Below are positions 17,552 to 25,995 of a DNA stretch of 64,000 nucleotides, one piece after another (within the stretch, counting starts at the first letter, position 1; each line of letters opens with the position of its first letter). Source of the DNA: Burkholderiaceae bacterium (lineage in GTDB: Bacteria > Pseudomonadota > Gammaproteobacteria > Burkholderiales > Burkholderiaceae_C); the NCBI GenBank assembly GCA_030123545.1, contig CP126124.1, positions 3,410,001-3,474,000 of the forward strand, written 5' to 3'. The notes beneath the pieces are model-generated. The model was not told the DNA's origin. It saw only the letters and a list, made by a program, of their open reading frames with translations, and did no database searches. The position numbers and the translations under genes were made by a program.

Positions 17552-17628
17552 TGGCGCGGCTGGCAGGATTCGAACCCACGACCCCTTGGTTCGTAGCCAA
17601 GTACTCTATCCAACTGAGCTACAGCCGC
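17552..17628 (-). tRNA. tRNA-Arg (anticodon ACG)
   Basis: 77-nt cloverleaf: acceptor GCGGCTG pairs with CAGCCGC, discriminator G and an encoded CCA; D arm GCTC...; anticodon stem CTTGG/CCAAG with loop CTACGAA giving ACG (read as ICG, decoding CGN); T arm with GGTTCGAATCC. Confidence 0.95.
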
Positions 17629-17692
17629 GCAGCGCGCGATTTTACCACGCTGCGCTGGCCGTACCGGCTCGTCCCAAGTGCGCCGCGCGCCG

Positions 17693-18319
17693 TCAGCGGA
17701 CCATATTCGCCAGCGCGCTGTTGAGCGCGTTGAGCAGATTCATCCCCTTCCAAATGCTCAGCCCGTTGGTGCCGATATTGATCACCGTGTTGGTCTGGAT
17801 CGTCTGGTTGCTCATCGTGTTCTGCACGATCGTTCCGAGCGCAGCGGCGTTCGTCGGCAGGATCGACACGCTCGGGGTATTAGTCGCCGTCGTCACTTGG
17901 GACGCAGCGCCGCCGCCAGTATTGACGGTGACCGAGTCTGTATGCGAACTACCAGGCGAGGCAGTCACTCCGGCCGTATTACCGGGCCCGTTCTGAACCA
18001 GCTTCACGCCCAACTGCTGGCTGATCGTCGACGCCAGTTGCGGCGTGATCGCGCTGAGGTTCGGAATATTGAACGTGCTGTTGACGACCTGGCTGCCGTT
18101 GATCGCGACGGAACTCATGAAGCCGAACGACACCGACAGCCCGCCGCCGAAATCGAAGCCGCCGCGCATCTTGGCGAGCGTGCTGTCGCTCGCAGCGATC
18201 CAGGTCTGGCCCGCGTGCGCCGCCATGACTGCGGGTGCGCCGGCCCATACGTGACCGGCTGTCAACATGCAGACGGCAACGGCACCCGCGCGCGCCATCA
18301 GGGACAGTAGCTGTTTCAT
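17693..18319 (-). CDS. Secreted protein, FapE-like component of a putative amyloid locus
   Basis: 208 residues with a signal peptide (cleavage about ...GHVWA/GAP, residue 26). The mature part contains DSTLAKMRGGFDFGGGLSVSFGF (about 45-67), INGSQVVNSTFNIPNLSAIT, LVQNGPGN and near the C-terminus TIVQNTMSNQTIQTNTVINI (163-182). The RGGFD..GL..SFG and INGxxV patterns remind me of secreted proteins coded beside C39 peptidases in fap-like loci, FapE being the nearest named relative. This is from memory, not a search. The start overlaps the peptidase stop (TGATG), so translation is coupled. Last gene of the four-gene minus-strand arm. Confidence 0.5.
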   Translation of the reverse strand: MKQLLSLMARAGAVAVCMLTAGHVWAGAPAVMAAHAGQTWIAASDSTLAKMRGGFDFGGGLSVSFGFMSSVAINGSQVVNSTFNIPNLSAITPQLASTISQQLGVKLVQNGPGNTAGVTASPGSSHTDSVTVNTGGGAASQVTTATNTPSVSILPTNAAALGTIVQNTMSNQTIQTNTVINIGTNGLSIWKGMNLLNALNSALANMVR

Positions 18320-19011
18320 CAGAAATCTCCCGGGCCGAGCTTGGGTAACGACCCCGCGGTCAGCCCCGTTCTGTTCACTCCCGTATCCAGCGGGCCACGC
18401 GGCGCAACGCGCCAGTCGACCGCCAGATTGAACTTCGCCTTGTCCATCCTGTTGTGGATGACGAACAGCAGATGGCCCTCCCAAATCTTTGCGAACTCGG
18501 AGCGGGGCATCGCCCGCGTTCCGCTCGCCGGGTCGCCGATCAGCACGCGCTGAGCGTCCAGACCCTTGATCACGACGAAATGATGGTAGCCGCGCTGGTT
18601 GATCAGCACGATCGCCGGCAGTCGCGCTTCGAGCAGCTTGTCCAGCGGCTGGTTGAAACCGTCGGCCTCGAATCCGTGCGCGGCCAAGTAGCGCTTCATG
18701 TCGAGCAGCGAAAAGCCCTCGCGCTCGATCTGCGCCTTGTCGCCGTAGGCGAACATCTCGTCGAACACCGCGCGTTCGGTGACCGGATAGTCGTACTGGT
18801 AGGTAAGCAGCGTCGCCAGCGCCGCCGATCCGCAACTGAAATCGTATTGCTGCAGCAGCGTGGTCGCCACCCGCGCCCGCTTGATGCTCGTGACCGGCAC
18901 CGAAAAGCTGCCGTCATCGAAGTTCGGGATGCTGACACGCGGCGGCACGGTGGCCTGCTGCGCGTGACAGGCGCCAGCAGCGACCAGTGCGGCCAGGAAG
19001 ATCAGACGCAT
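18319..19011 (-). CDS. C39-type cysteine peptidase, FapD-like
   Basis: 230 residues. Signal peptide to about residue 18, so it acts in the periplasm. C39 catalytic residues are visible: Gln54/55 and Cys60 in QQYDFSCGSAAL, His144 in GYHHFVVIKG, and Asp160 in IGDPASG. There is no ABC transporter domain, so this is a stand-alone peptidase like FapD of the Pseudomonas amyloid system, not a bacteriocin exporter. It lies between two small secreted proteins and downstream of the glycine-rich gene, so those proteins are the likely substrates. The substrate cleavage motif is not obvious. Confidence 0.78.
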   Translation of the reverse strand: MRLIFLAALVAAGACHAQQATVPPRVSIPNFDDGSFSVPVTSIKRARVATTLLQQYDFSCGSAALATLLTYQYDYPVTERAVFDEMFAYGDKAQIEREGFSLLDMKRYLAAHGFEADGFNQPLDKLLEARLPAIVLINQRGYHHFVVIKGLDAQRVLIGDPASGTRAMPRSEFAKIWEGHLLFVIHNRMDKAKFNLAVDWRVAPRGPLDTGVNRTGLTAGSLPKLGPGDF

Positions 19012-19023
19012 AGCGCCCTCCCG

Positions 19024-19383
19024 CTATTTCATCTGCAGATTGACCGTCACCGCATTCTGGATCAGCACGTTCGCGCCCGAATTCTGGACCACCACCGGGA
19101 TGCCCGCGCTGTTGGAGAAAGACCCGGCACTGATCGAGTTCGTACCCGTGATCACGTCCGTCGCTGAGTTGTTGGCGGTCGTGCCCGCCAGTGTCGAACT
19201 GGCGACGCCGATGTCGCCGCCGCGATGGACCTCGAGCGACTGGGTGCCTACTGGATAGCCGAAGCTGACCGAACTGTCGGCGCCACGCGGCGCGGACGCT
19301 CCGCCGGTCTGCGCGGCTGCCGGCAAGGTTGCCAGGCAAGAAGACGCCGCCAGCGCGAGAAAAGTGAGTTTGTAATGTCTCAT
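19024..19383 (-). CDS. Small secreted protein of the amyloid-like locus
   Basis: 119 residues with a signal peptide (cleavage about ...LPAAAQ/TGG, residue 25). The mature part is Ser/Ala/Asn/Thr-rich: SVSFGYPVGTQSLEVHRGG, then TNSISAGSFSNSAGIPVVVQ and NSGANVLIQNAVTVN. Residues 92-116 align with the C-terminus of the glycine-rich protein (AGI....QNSG...L.Q..V.V). GGGAG lies six bases before the ATG. It is 12 bp upstream of the peptidase gene. It could be a nucleator or minor fibre subunit by analogy with FapB; not recognised otherwise. Confidence 0.6.
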   Translation of the reverse strand: MRHYKLTFLALAASSCLATLPAAAQTGGASAPRGADSSVSFGYPVGTQSLEVHRGGDIGVASSTLAGTTANNSATDVITGTNSISAGSFSNSAGIPVVVQNSGANVLIQNAVTVNLQMK

Positions 19384-19414
19384 GATGGCTCCCTAGATGC
19401 ACTCCGTCATGAAT

Positions 19415-19456
19415 CCGGCTTTCCGCCACGGCGCTTTCGCGCCGCGGCGGAGCCGG
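19415..19456. other. Long GC-rich hairpin between the glycine-rich gene and its downstream genes
   Basis: Arms CCGGC..CCGCC.CGGCGC (from 19415) and GCGCCG.GGCGG.GCCGG (to 19456) close on a TTTC loop, with only small mismatches. It lies 18 bp after the glycine-rich stop and 31 bp before the next start. There is no U-run afterwards on the minus strand, so a partial terminator or a 3'-end stabiliser that keeps the first cistron abundant is more likely than full termination. Confidence 0.65.
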
Positions 19457-19474
19457 TCAGGCTACCTCTTTTGC

Positions 19475-20866
19475 TTACTTCGTGTAGACGTTGGCCATCA
19501 CGTTCACGCTTTGCTGCACCAGCGAAGACATGCCGCTGTTCTGGTTGGCCATCATGATGCCGGCCGCCGATTGCCCGACCGCCATCATGCTGTTCGACGC
19601 GTCGAACGTACCGGCGTTCGACGACACGGAGCCGCCGTTGCCGCCTTGTCCGCCGTAACCACCATTGCCCGTGCCGCCCGCAGCCACGTTGTTGCCGCCA
19701 TTAGCGGAACCGCCCTGACCGGTGCCGCCAACCGCGCCGCCGCCGGCCGTCGCGCTGCCGTTGCTCGCGCTGCCGTTGCTCGCGCCGCCGTTTTGCGCTG
19801 AACCACCCTGGCCAGCACCCTGTCCGACGCCCAGGCCGGTGCCGGCGCCGCCGCTGCGGTTGTTGCCCTTGCTGCCGCCGGCACCAGCCAGCGCACCACC
19901 GGCTCCGCCGCCGGTTCCGCCGCTAGCGCCGCTGCTGCCGCCGGCGCCACTGCCGCCGCTGCCGCCATTCGAGTTACCGCCGGCTCCACCGGGGCCGTTG
20001 CCACCACCGCTGCCCAGAACACCGACGTTGCCGCTACCGCCGGATCCGCTACCGCCGTTGCTGCCGGTCGCGCCACCGCCGTTGCCGCCGCTGCCGCCGC
20101 CCGCGCTGCTGCTGCCGGGGCCGCCCTGGCCAGCGCCCAGACCGATCGCACCGGCCGTACCACCAGAGTTATCACCGTTGGCGCCACCGCCCTTGCCGCC
20201 GCCGAGACCGACGCCGATGCCGTACCCGTCCCCAGCCGTCGCGCTGCCGTTGCTCGCGCTGCCGTTGCTCGCGCTGCCGTTAGCCGCAGTGCCGCCGCTG
20301 CCACCGGCTCCTCCCGTGCCACCGGCGGCGGCGTTCGAGGTCGAATTCGACCCATTGCCGCCGACGCCACCATGGCCGCCCTTGCCGGTGCCGCCATTGG
20401 CCATGCCCATCGTCATCGCGTTGTTGCCGATGTGGTTGATCGCGTTACCGGAAACCGTGCCGTTCAGCGTGCTCTTGGAGATCGCAATCGTCTTGTTGAA
20501 CGAACTCGCTGCGCTGAAGGAGGAACCGTTGTTGACCGCGGCCGAGTCGTCGCCCGAGGCAGTCGCCGCACCAGTGTGCAGGTCATAGTCGAGCTTGGTG
20601 TTGCCGTTGTGCGAGTTGTTACCCTTGTTCGAGTCATTGCCGTTTAGCGCATCCTTCACGCCGACCTTGACGTTCGTGTTGTTCTGATTGGAGTTGTCGG
20701 TGGCGTTGCTGGTGTTGGTGGTTTGCTTCGTCTTGTTCACATTGAGCAAACCCAGTTGCCCGGTCGCGTTGCCCTGTGCGTCCGCGCTCGTTTGGTCGCC
20801 GGCCATCGCCGCGCCGCTGAAGCCGAAGGCCAGCGCGATCGCGGCCGCCAGAATTGTCTTTCTCAT
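19475..20866 (-). CDS. Secreted glycine-rich repeat protein, putative fibre subunit
   Basis: 463 residues, signal peptide cleaved about ...GAAMA/GDQ (residue 22). Regions: 23-95 is Asn/Thr/Gln-rich (NVNKTKQTTNTSNATDNSN); 100-150 contains SSFNKTIAISKSTLNGTVSG; 156-415 is Gly-dominated low complexity (GG-X runs with S, N, A) including NGSASNGSATAG blocks at about 199-211 and 363-375; 418-463 is a non-repetitive tail, AGIMMANQNSGMSSLVQQSV. No Cys in the mature protein. AAGGAGAG precedes ATG 20866. Position as first gene before a FapD-like peptidase suggests the main extracellular subunit, but the sequence is unlike typical FapB/FapC. Confidence 0.7.
   Translation of the reverse strand: MRKTILAAAIALAFGFSGAAMAGDQTSADAQGNATGQLGLLNVNKTKQTTNTSNATDNSNQNNTNVKVGVKDALNGNDSNKGNNSHNGNTKLDYDLHTGAATASGDDSAAVNNGSSFSAASSFNKTIAISKSTLNGTVSGNAINHIGNNAMTMGMANGGTGKGGHGGVGGNGSNSTSNAAAGGTGGAGGSGGTAANGSASNGSASNGSATAGDGYGIGVGLGGGKGGGANGDNSGGTAGAIGLGAGQGGPGSSSAGGGSGGNGGGATGSNGGSGSGGSGNVGVLGSGGGNGPGGAGGNSNGGSGGSGAGGSSGASGGTGGGAGGALAGAGGSKGNNRSGGAGTGLGVGQGAGQGGSAQNGGASNGSASNGSATAGGGAVGGTGQGGSANGGNNVAAGGTGNGGYGGQGGNGGSVSSNAGTFDASNSMMAVGQSAAGIMMANQNSGMSSLVQQSVNVMANVYTK
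19746..19785. repeat. 40-bp direct repeat, copy 1
   Basis: Identical to 20235-20274, begins GCCGTCGCGCTGCCGTTGCT. It encodes the NGSASNGSATAG block on the minus strand. The copies are 489 bp (163 codons) apart, so recombination would delete part of the glycine-rich domain in frame. Confidence 0.85.
20235..20274. repeat. 40-bp direct repeat, copy 2
   Basis: Second copy of the repeat at 19746-19785, same orientation. A third, shorter partial unit (GCTCGCGCTGCCGTT) follows directly, so this copy encodes an extra NGSAS step. Confidence 0.85.
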
Positions 20867-20938
20867 AACATCTCTCCTTGAAGTGACTGACGTTGGAAGT
20901 ACCGTTTGAGTCGCAATTTGCCACCCGCAGCCGATCAT

Positions 20939-20953
20939 GCATGTTCCGTGCCA
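20939..20953 (-). promoter_or_regulatory. Predicted sigma-54 promoter of the glycine-rich operon
   Basis: Minus strand reads TGGCACGGAACATGC, against the consensus TGGCACG-N4-TTGC: one mismatch. The GG and GC elements have correct spacing. Transcription would begin near 20927, leaving a leader of about 60 bases before ATG 20866 with its strong ribosome site. A sigma-54 activator gene lies in the same locus. Confidence 0.75.
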
Positions 20954-21637
20954 GGCACGGGCAAGATGTGACTAATATCACGGAAACCGGCCCCCGCTCC
21001 TGACCAGAGCCGATGTTTCCGGTGCCAGAGCGCAACAAGCCGAGGTTCGCAACGTGAAATAGTCGGCAGGTTTCCAACCGAAGTGTCACGCCGGCTTGAC
21101 GGTCGCTTTACTGGTCAGATCGCGGAAGCGGGCCTTGGACCCCGTGAAACCCCTGGATAGTCAGGGTAATCGACAGGCCTGGCGGTGGGAGAAACTGTAT
21201 CGCCGGTGTGACTGCCAGATCGTGGTCCGGGGCCGTCGACATTCTCCCGACTTCGTCTACTGCCTTGCCATGCCTGGGTTTCTGACGATACGTCGCGATA
21301 AATACAGCCCCGAAGGCGATGCCTCAATCGTGTGACACCGACCGGACCAGCTGAGTGCGGGCCAACGGTCGAACGTGCAGCGCCTGGGCACGCGATGTCT
21401 GTATGGGTCGCGGATCCGGGTTGATAGCATCTTGTTTCAAATTTCGAAAATGCACACAATGTTCGCTGACGTGTGTCTCGGTTGTGAACGGCGTGTTCAG
21501 GGTTTGCCCGTACTGCGCAGACGGTCGTGCGTCGTTCAATCCGTGGCATTCTTACGATAGCCTTACGGCATCGAATAAGGCTGTTTACGAGTATTTAAGT
21601 ATTCATTTAGTATCCTGCGACGACTCCGGAACGACTT

Positions 21638-21652
21638 TGGCCTAGCTTTTGC
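21638..21652 (+). promoter_or_regulatory. Predicted sigma-54 promoter of the FapF-like gene
   Basis: TGGCCTAGCTTTTGC keeps TGGC and TTGC with correct spacing but loses the ACG of the -24 box. Predicted start near 21664, 138 bases before ATG 21802. It would drive the outer-membrane protein and the activator itself. Confidence 0.6.
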
Positions 21653-21801
21653 GCCGCGCGAGCGGTGCGAACCGGTTACAGGCACGACGCCAGAGGCCGC
21701 CTGGGTTCGTCGATATGGATGACAACGCCGGGGTTCCGCATCCCCAGTTCTGGGTATGGCGAAACCTCGGAGTCCGGTTAGGCTTCGCGCTGGAGGTGAC
21801 T

Positions 21802-23124
21802 ATGAATAAGACGAACCGTTTCCCCCTCAGTCCGGTCGCACTGCTCGTGTCCTCGGCCCTGGCGCTGGCGAGCACCAGCGCGAACGCGCAGAGCGCGTCG
21901 CCGGCGAGCGCCGCGCAGGTCGATTCGCTGCAGCAGCAGTTGATCGAACAGGGCCGTCAGATCGACGCGCTGAAGAAGTCGGCGGCCGAACAGGAGAGGA
22001 AATACGAGGCGCTGCAGCGCGCGCTGCGGCAACAGGCGAGGGACAACGGCCGCCCCGCGCCGGGTCGACCGGCCGCGCAGCCCGCGCCGGTGCAGAACGC
22101 CGAAGGAGCGCCGAGTACCGAGCAACACCCGGTGCAGGTGGGCGTGGCGCCGCCGATCGAACAGCAGCAGCCGACCCAGGTGCCGCAGCTGTTCGAGCAG
22201 CCTGGCATCCTCACGCCCAAGGGCCATTTCGTGCTGGAGCCTTCGCTCGAATACAGCTATTCGTCGCAAAACCGCGTGGCGCTGATCGGCTACACGGTGA
22301 TTCCGGCGCTGACGATCGGCCTGATCGACGTGCAGCAGGTCAAGGACAACATCATTACCGCGGGGCTGACCGGCCGCTTCGGCCTGACGAACCGCATGGA
22401 GGTCGAGCTCAAGCTTCCGTACGTGTACCGATCGGACTCCTCCGTGGGGCGGCAGCTGAACGTGGGTTCCGCCCAGGATCAGGTCTTCAGCAGCAGCGGC
22501 AAGGGCATAGGCGACGTTGAAGCGACGCTGCGCTACCAGTTCAACGACGGCGGCGTGAACAAGCCGTACTACATCGGCTCGCTGCGCTTCAAGTCGCGCA
22601 CCGGCAAAGATCCGTTCCAGGTGATTACCGATTGCATCACGAGTTGCGTGGGCAACGCGGCCGGCACCGGGCTGCCGCTGGAGCAGCCGACTGGTTCGGG
22701 CTTCTACCTGGTGCAGCCGGCGCTGACCTGGCTCTACCAGTCCGACCCGGCGGTATTCTTCGGCACGTTCAGCTACGGCTACAACTTTGCCCGGCATGAC
22801 GTGAGCCTGAATATCCAGGGCGGGCAGCAGCAGTTCCTCGGCACCGTCAAGGCGGGCGACATCATCGGCGCGAACCTCGGCATGGGCCTGGCGCTGAACG
22901 ACCGCAGCGCGTTCAGCGTCGGCCTCGACATGAATTCGGTCGGCCACACGTCGATCAACGGCCAGCCCGCGGTCGGCTCGGTCCGAGTGGTCCTGGCCAA
23001 GCTGCTGCTTGGCTTCTCGTACAAGTACAACGACAAGACCAACATGAACCTCACGGTCGGTGCCGGCCTGACCCGCGATACGCCGGACGTGACGGTGAAC
23101 CTGAGAGTGCCGTTCTCGTTTTAG
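21802..23124 (+). CDS. FapF-like outer-membrane protein (coiled coil plus beta-barrel)
   Basis: 440 residues. Signal peptide to about residue 30 (SANAQ). Residues 36-80 form a heptad-rich coiled coil (QVDSLQQQLIEQGRQIDALKK), 84-130 a Pro/Gln-rich linker, and from about 134 (GILTPKGHFVLEPSLEYSYSS) a barrel of alternating hydrophobic strands ends in LRVPFSF, a C-terminal Phe signal. This is the layout known for FapF, the trimeric amyloid exporter. GGAGGT sits six bases before ATG 21802; an upstream frame to 21649 is rejected. Two Cys (about 276 and 280) lie in one loop. Export of the glycine-rich protein is inferred from context. Confidence 0.7.
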   Translation: MNKTNRFPLSPVALLVSSALALASTSANAQSASPASAAQVDSLQQQLIEQGRQIDALKKSAAEQERKYEALQRALRQQARDNGRPAPGRPAAQPAPVQNAEGAPSTEQHPVQVGVAPPIEQQQPTQVPQLFEQPGILTPKGHFVLEPSLEYSYSSQNRVALIGYTVIPALTIGLIDVQQVKDNIITAGLTGRFGLTNRMEVELKLPYVYRSDSSVGRQLNVGSAQDQVFSSSGKGIGDVEATLRYQFNDGGVNKPYYIGSLRFKSRTGKDPFQVITDCITSCVGNAAGTGLPLEQPTGSGFYLVQPALTWLYQSDPAVFFGTFSYGYNFARHDVSLNIQGGQQQFLGTVKAGDIIGANLGMGLALNDRSAFSVGLDMNSVGHTSINGQPAVGSVRVVLAKLLLGFSYKYNDKTNMNLTVGAGLTRDTPDVTVNLRVPFSF

Positions 23125-23143
23125 CGAGGGCCGGCATGGTGCG

Positions 23144-24484
<1,341 letters not shown>

Positions 24485-24563
24485 GACGGCCTGCCGGGGC
24501 GCGTCACAACGTGCGCCAGCGAGACGAGAACAGACTGAAGCGCCGCTCCGTCGTTTCGAGCCG

Positions 24564-25808
24564 CTAGTGCAGCGCGCTGATTCCGGCCAAGCCGGCGTAG
24601 ACCCCGAGCGACACCGTGACGAAGATCACCAGCCCGACCACGGCTGAGTACGCCCCTTTCAGACGATAGGGCTCGGGCAGCCGCCGCGCCAGCAGGTACA
24701 GAAAGCCGAGCACGATCGGCAGCAGCAGCGCATTCATCACCTGCACACCGACGCCGAGCGCCACCAGGTTCGCCCCGGATGCGACCGCGACGCCGGCCAG
24801 CACCAGGACCAGCGTGTAGACACCGTAGAACCACGGCGCCTCGCGCGGCGTGTGTTCCAGCGAATGGCGGTAGCCCATGACCTCGCCCAGCGCGCGCGCC
24901 GCGGTCAGCGTGACGACGATCGCAGCGACCAGGGCCGCGCCGACCATGCCGACGCCGAACAGCAGCCTGCCGACCCGCTCGCCCAGGAACGGGGTGATCG
25001 CGTCCGCAATCTGCTGCACGGTGTCGAGCGACGCGTTGCCGCCGGAGCGCCCGATCGTCGCGGCCGTCACGATCAGCACCGCCGCCATGATCAGCTGCGT
25101 CGCGAAGGCGCCGAGCAAAGTGTCCCATCGCGCCACCGGCATGTCTTGCAGCGCAATTCCCTTCTCGACGACAGCGGACTGCTGGTAGAAAACCATCCAC
25201 GGCATGATCACCGCGCCGATGTTCGCCGCCAGCAGGAAAAGGTAGCCCGGATCGGACAGCGGCTGCTGGAGCATCGCCGCGCCGGCCGCAGCCAGATCCG
25301 GCTTGGCGTTCCAGGCGACCAGCACGAAAACCAGCTCGAACGCCCCGAGCATCAGCGCGATCCGCTCGACCGACGTGTAGGAGCCGGTGTAGGCCATGAT
25401 CGACAGACCCAGCACCACGACGATCATCGTCGCCCAGGTGGGGATGCCCACCATCAAACCAACGCCGGCCAGACCGCCCATTTCGGACAGCAGGGCGCCT
25501 ACGCAGGCGAGCATCAGCGTGCCGACCGACAACCAGGCCCAGCCGGTGCCGAAATGCTGCTTGATCAGGTCGCCGTGCCCCTTGCCGGTCACCACGCCCA
25601 GGCGCACGGTCAACTCCTGCACCATGAACAGCACTGGAATCAGCACGACCTGAAGCAACAGCAGGCGGTAGCCCCATTGGGCTCCGCTTTGCGCCGCGGT
25701 GATGATGCTGCCCGCGTCGGTGTCGGCGAACATCACGATGAGGCCGGGCCCGAATATCGCCAGATATCGGCCCCAGCGGGAACCGACCCGAAGTGCGCTC
25801 GTCGTCAT
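24564..25808 (-). CDS. Nramp-family divalent metal transporter
   Basis: 414 residues with about 11 membrane helices, proton-coupled metal importer fold. The TM1 motif, DPGN in classic MntH, reads DAGS here (FADTDAGSIIT): the Asp is kept, but the Asn ligand is Ser and the helix-breaking Pro is Ala. The TM6 motif retains Ala and Met (GAVIMPW) but lacks the usual His after MP. So it is a divergent Nramp; selectivity for Mn, Fe or Mg cannot be decided. A Fur box immediately upstream argues for iron-responsive control. It converges on the activator gene. Confidence 0.82.
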   Translation of the reverse strand: MTTSALRVGSRWGRYLAIFGPGLIVMFADTDAGSIITAAQSGAQWGYRLLLLQVVLIPVLFMVQELTVRLGVVTGKGHGDLIKQHFGTGWAWLSVGTLMLACVGALLSEMGGLAGVGLMVGIPTWATMIVVVLGLSIMAYTGSYTSVERIALMLGAFELVFVLVAWNAKPDLAAAGAAMLQQPLSDPGYLFLLAANIGAVIMPWMVFYQQSAVVEKGIALQDMPVARWDTLLGAFATQLIMAAVLIVTAATIGRSGGNASLDTVQQIADAITPFLGERVGRLLFGVGMVGAALVAAIVVTLTAARALGEVMGYRHSLEHTPREAPWFYGVYTLVLVLAGVAVASGANLVALGVGVQVMNALLLPIVLGFLYLLARRLPEPYRLKGAYSAVVGLVIFVTVSLGVYAGLAGISALH

Positions 25809-25821
25809 GAATGATTCTCTG

Positions 25822-25840
25822 ACAAATGAAAATCATTATC
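25822..25840 (-). promoter_or_regulatory. Fur box
   Basis: ACAAATGAAAATCATTATC matches 15 of 19 positions of the palindromic Fur consensus GATAATGATAATCATTATC. It ends 14 bp before the transporter start, where bound Fur would block transcription initiation or early elongation. Confidence 0.75.
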
Positions 25841-25995
25841 GTTTGCAGCAGAAGACCACGCAAGCGCTGCGGCCGGCGGCAGCGCCGGGTCGGGCGTTGC
25901 GGGCCTGCTCACGCTCCGCCGCCAGCGTCAAGCGCATACCGAGTCCGACCGATCAGCGCACGCGCCGCAGCCGGCCGGATCGGGACAGCAATCGC

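Larger units (their letters stand above)
20867..21801. other. Long divergent regulatory region of the amyloid-like locus
   Basis: 935 bp with no gene that looks real: the short frames in it have no coding character. GC content is lower than in the flanks, especially 21420-21630. Besides the two sigma-54 promoter matches it holds TTTCAAATTTCGAAA-like inverted sequence near 21437-21452 and three AGTAT/GTATT steps at 21591-21613, about 50-75 bp before the predicted plus-strand start site, where activator sites would be expected. Confidence 0.5.

Noticed and set aside
17693..18835. A single 380-residue protein joining the peptidase region and the FapE-like gene
   Set aside because: The upstream part is in the wrong frame relative to the well-supported C39 peptidase; the ATG at 18319 begins a signal peptide.
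19722..20588. A proline-rich 288-codon frame opposite the glycine-rich gene
   Set aside because: Pro-rich coding is what the complement of Gly codons produces; no start signal, and the minus-strand gene has a signal peptide and strong ribosome site.
20867..21801. A c-di-GMP (GEMM) riboswitch before the FapF-like gene
   Set aside because: I looked for the conserved GEMM cores and tetraloop receptor and found no convincing match.
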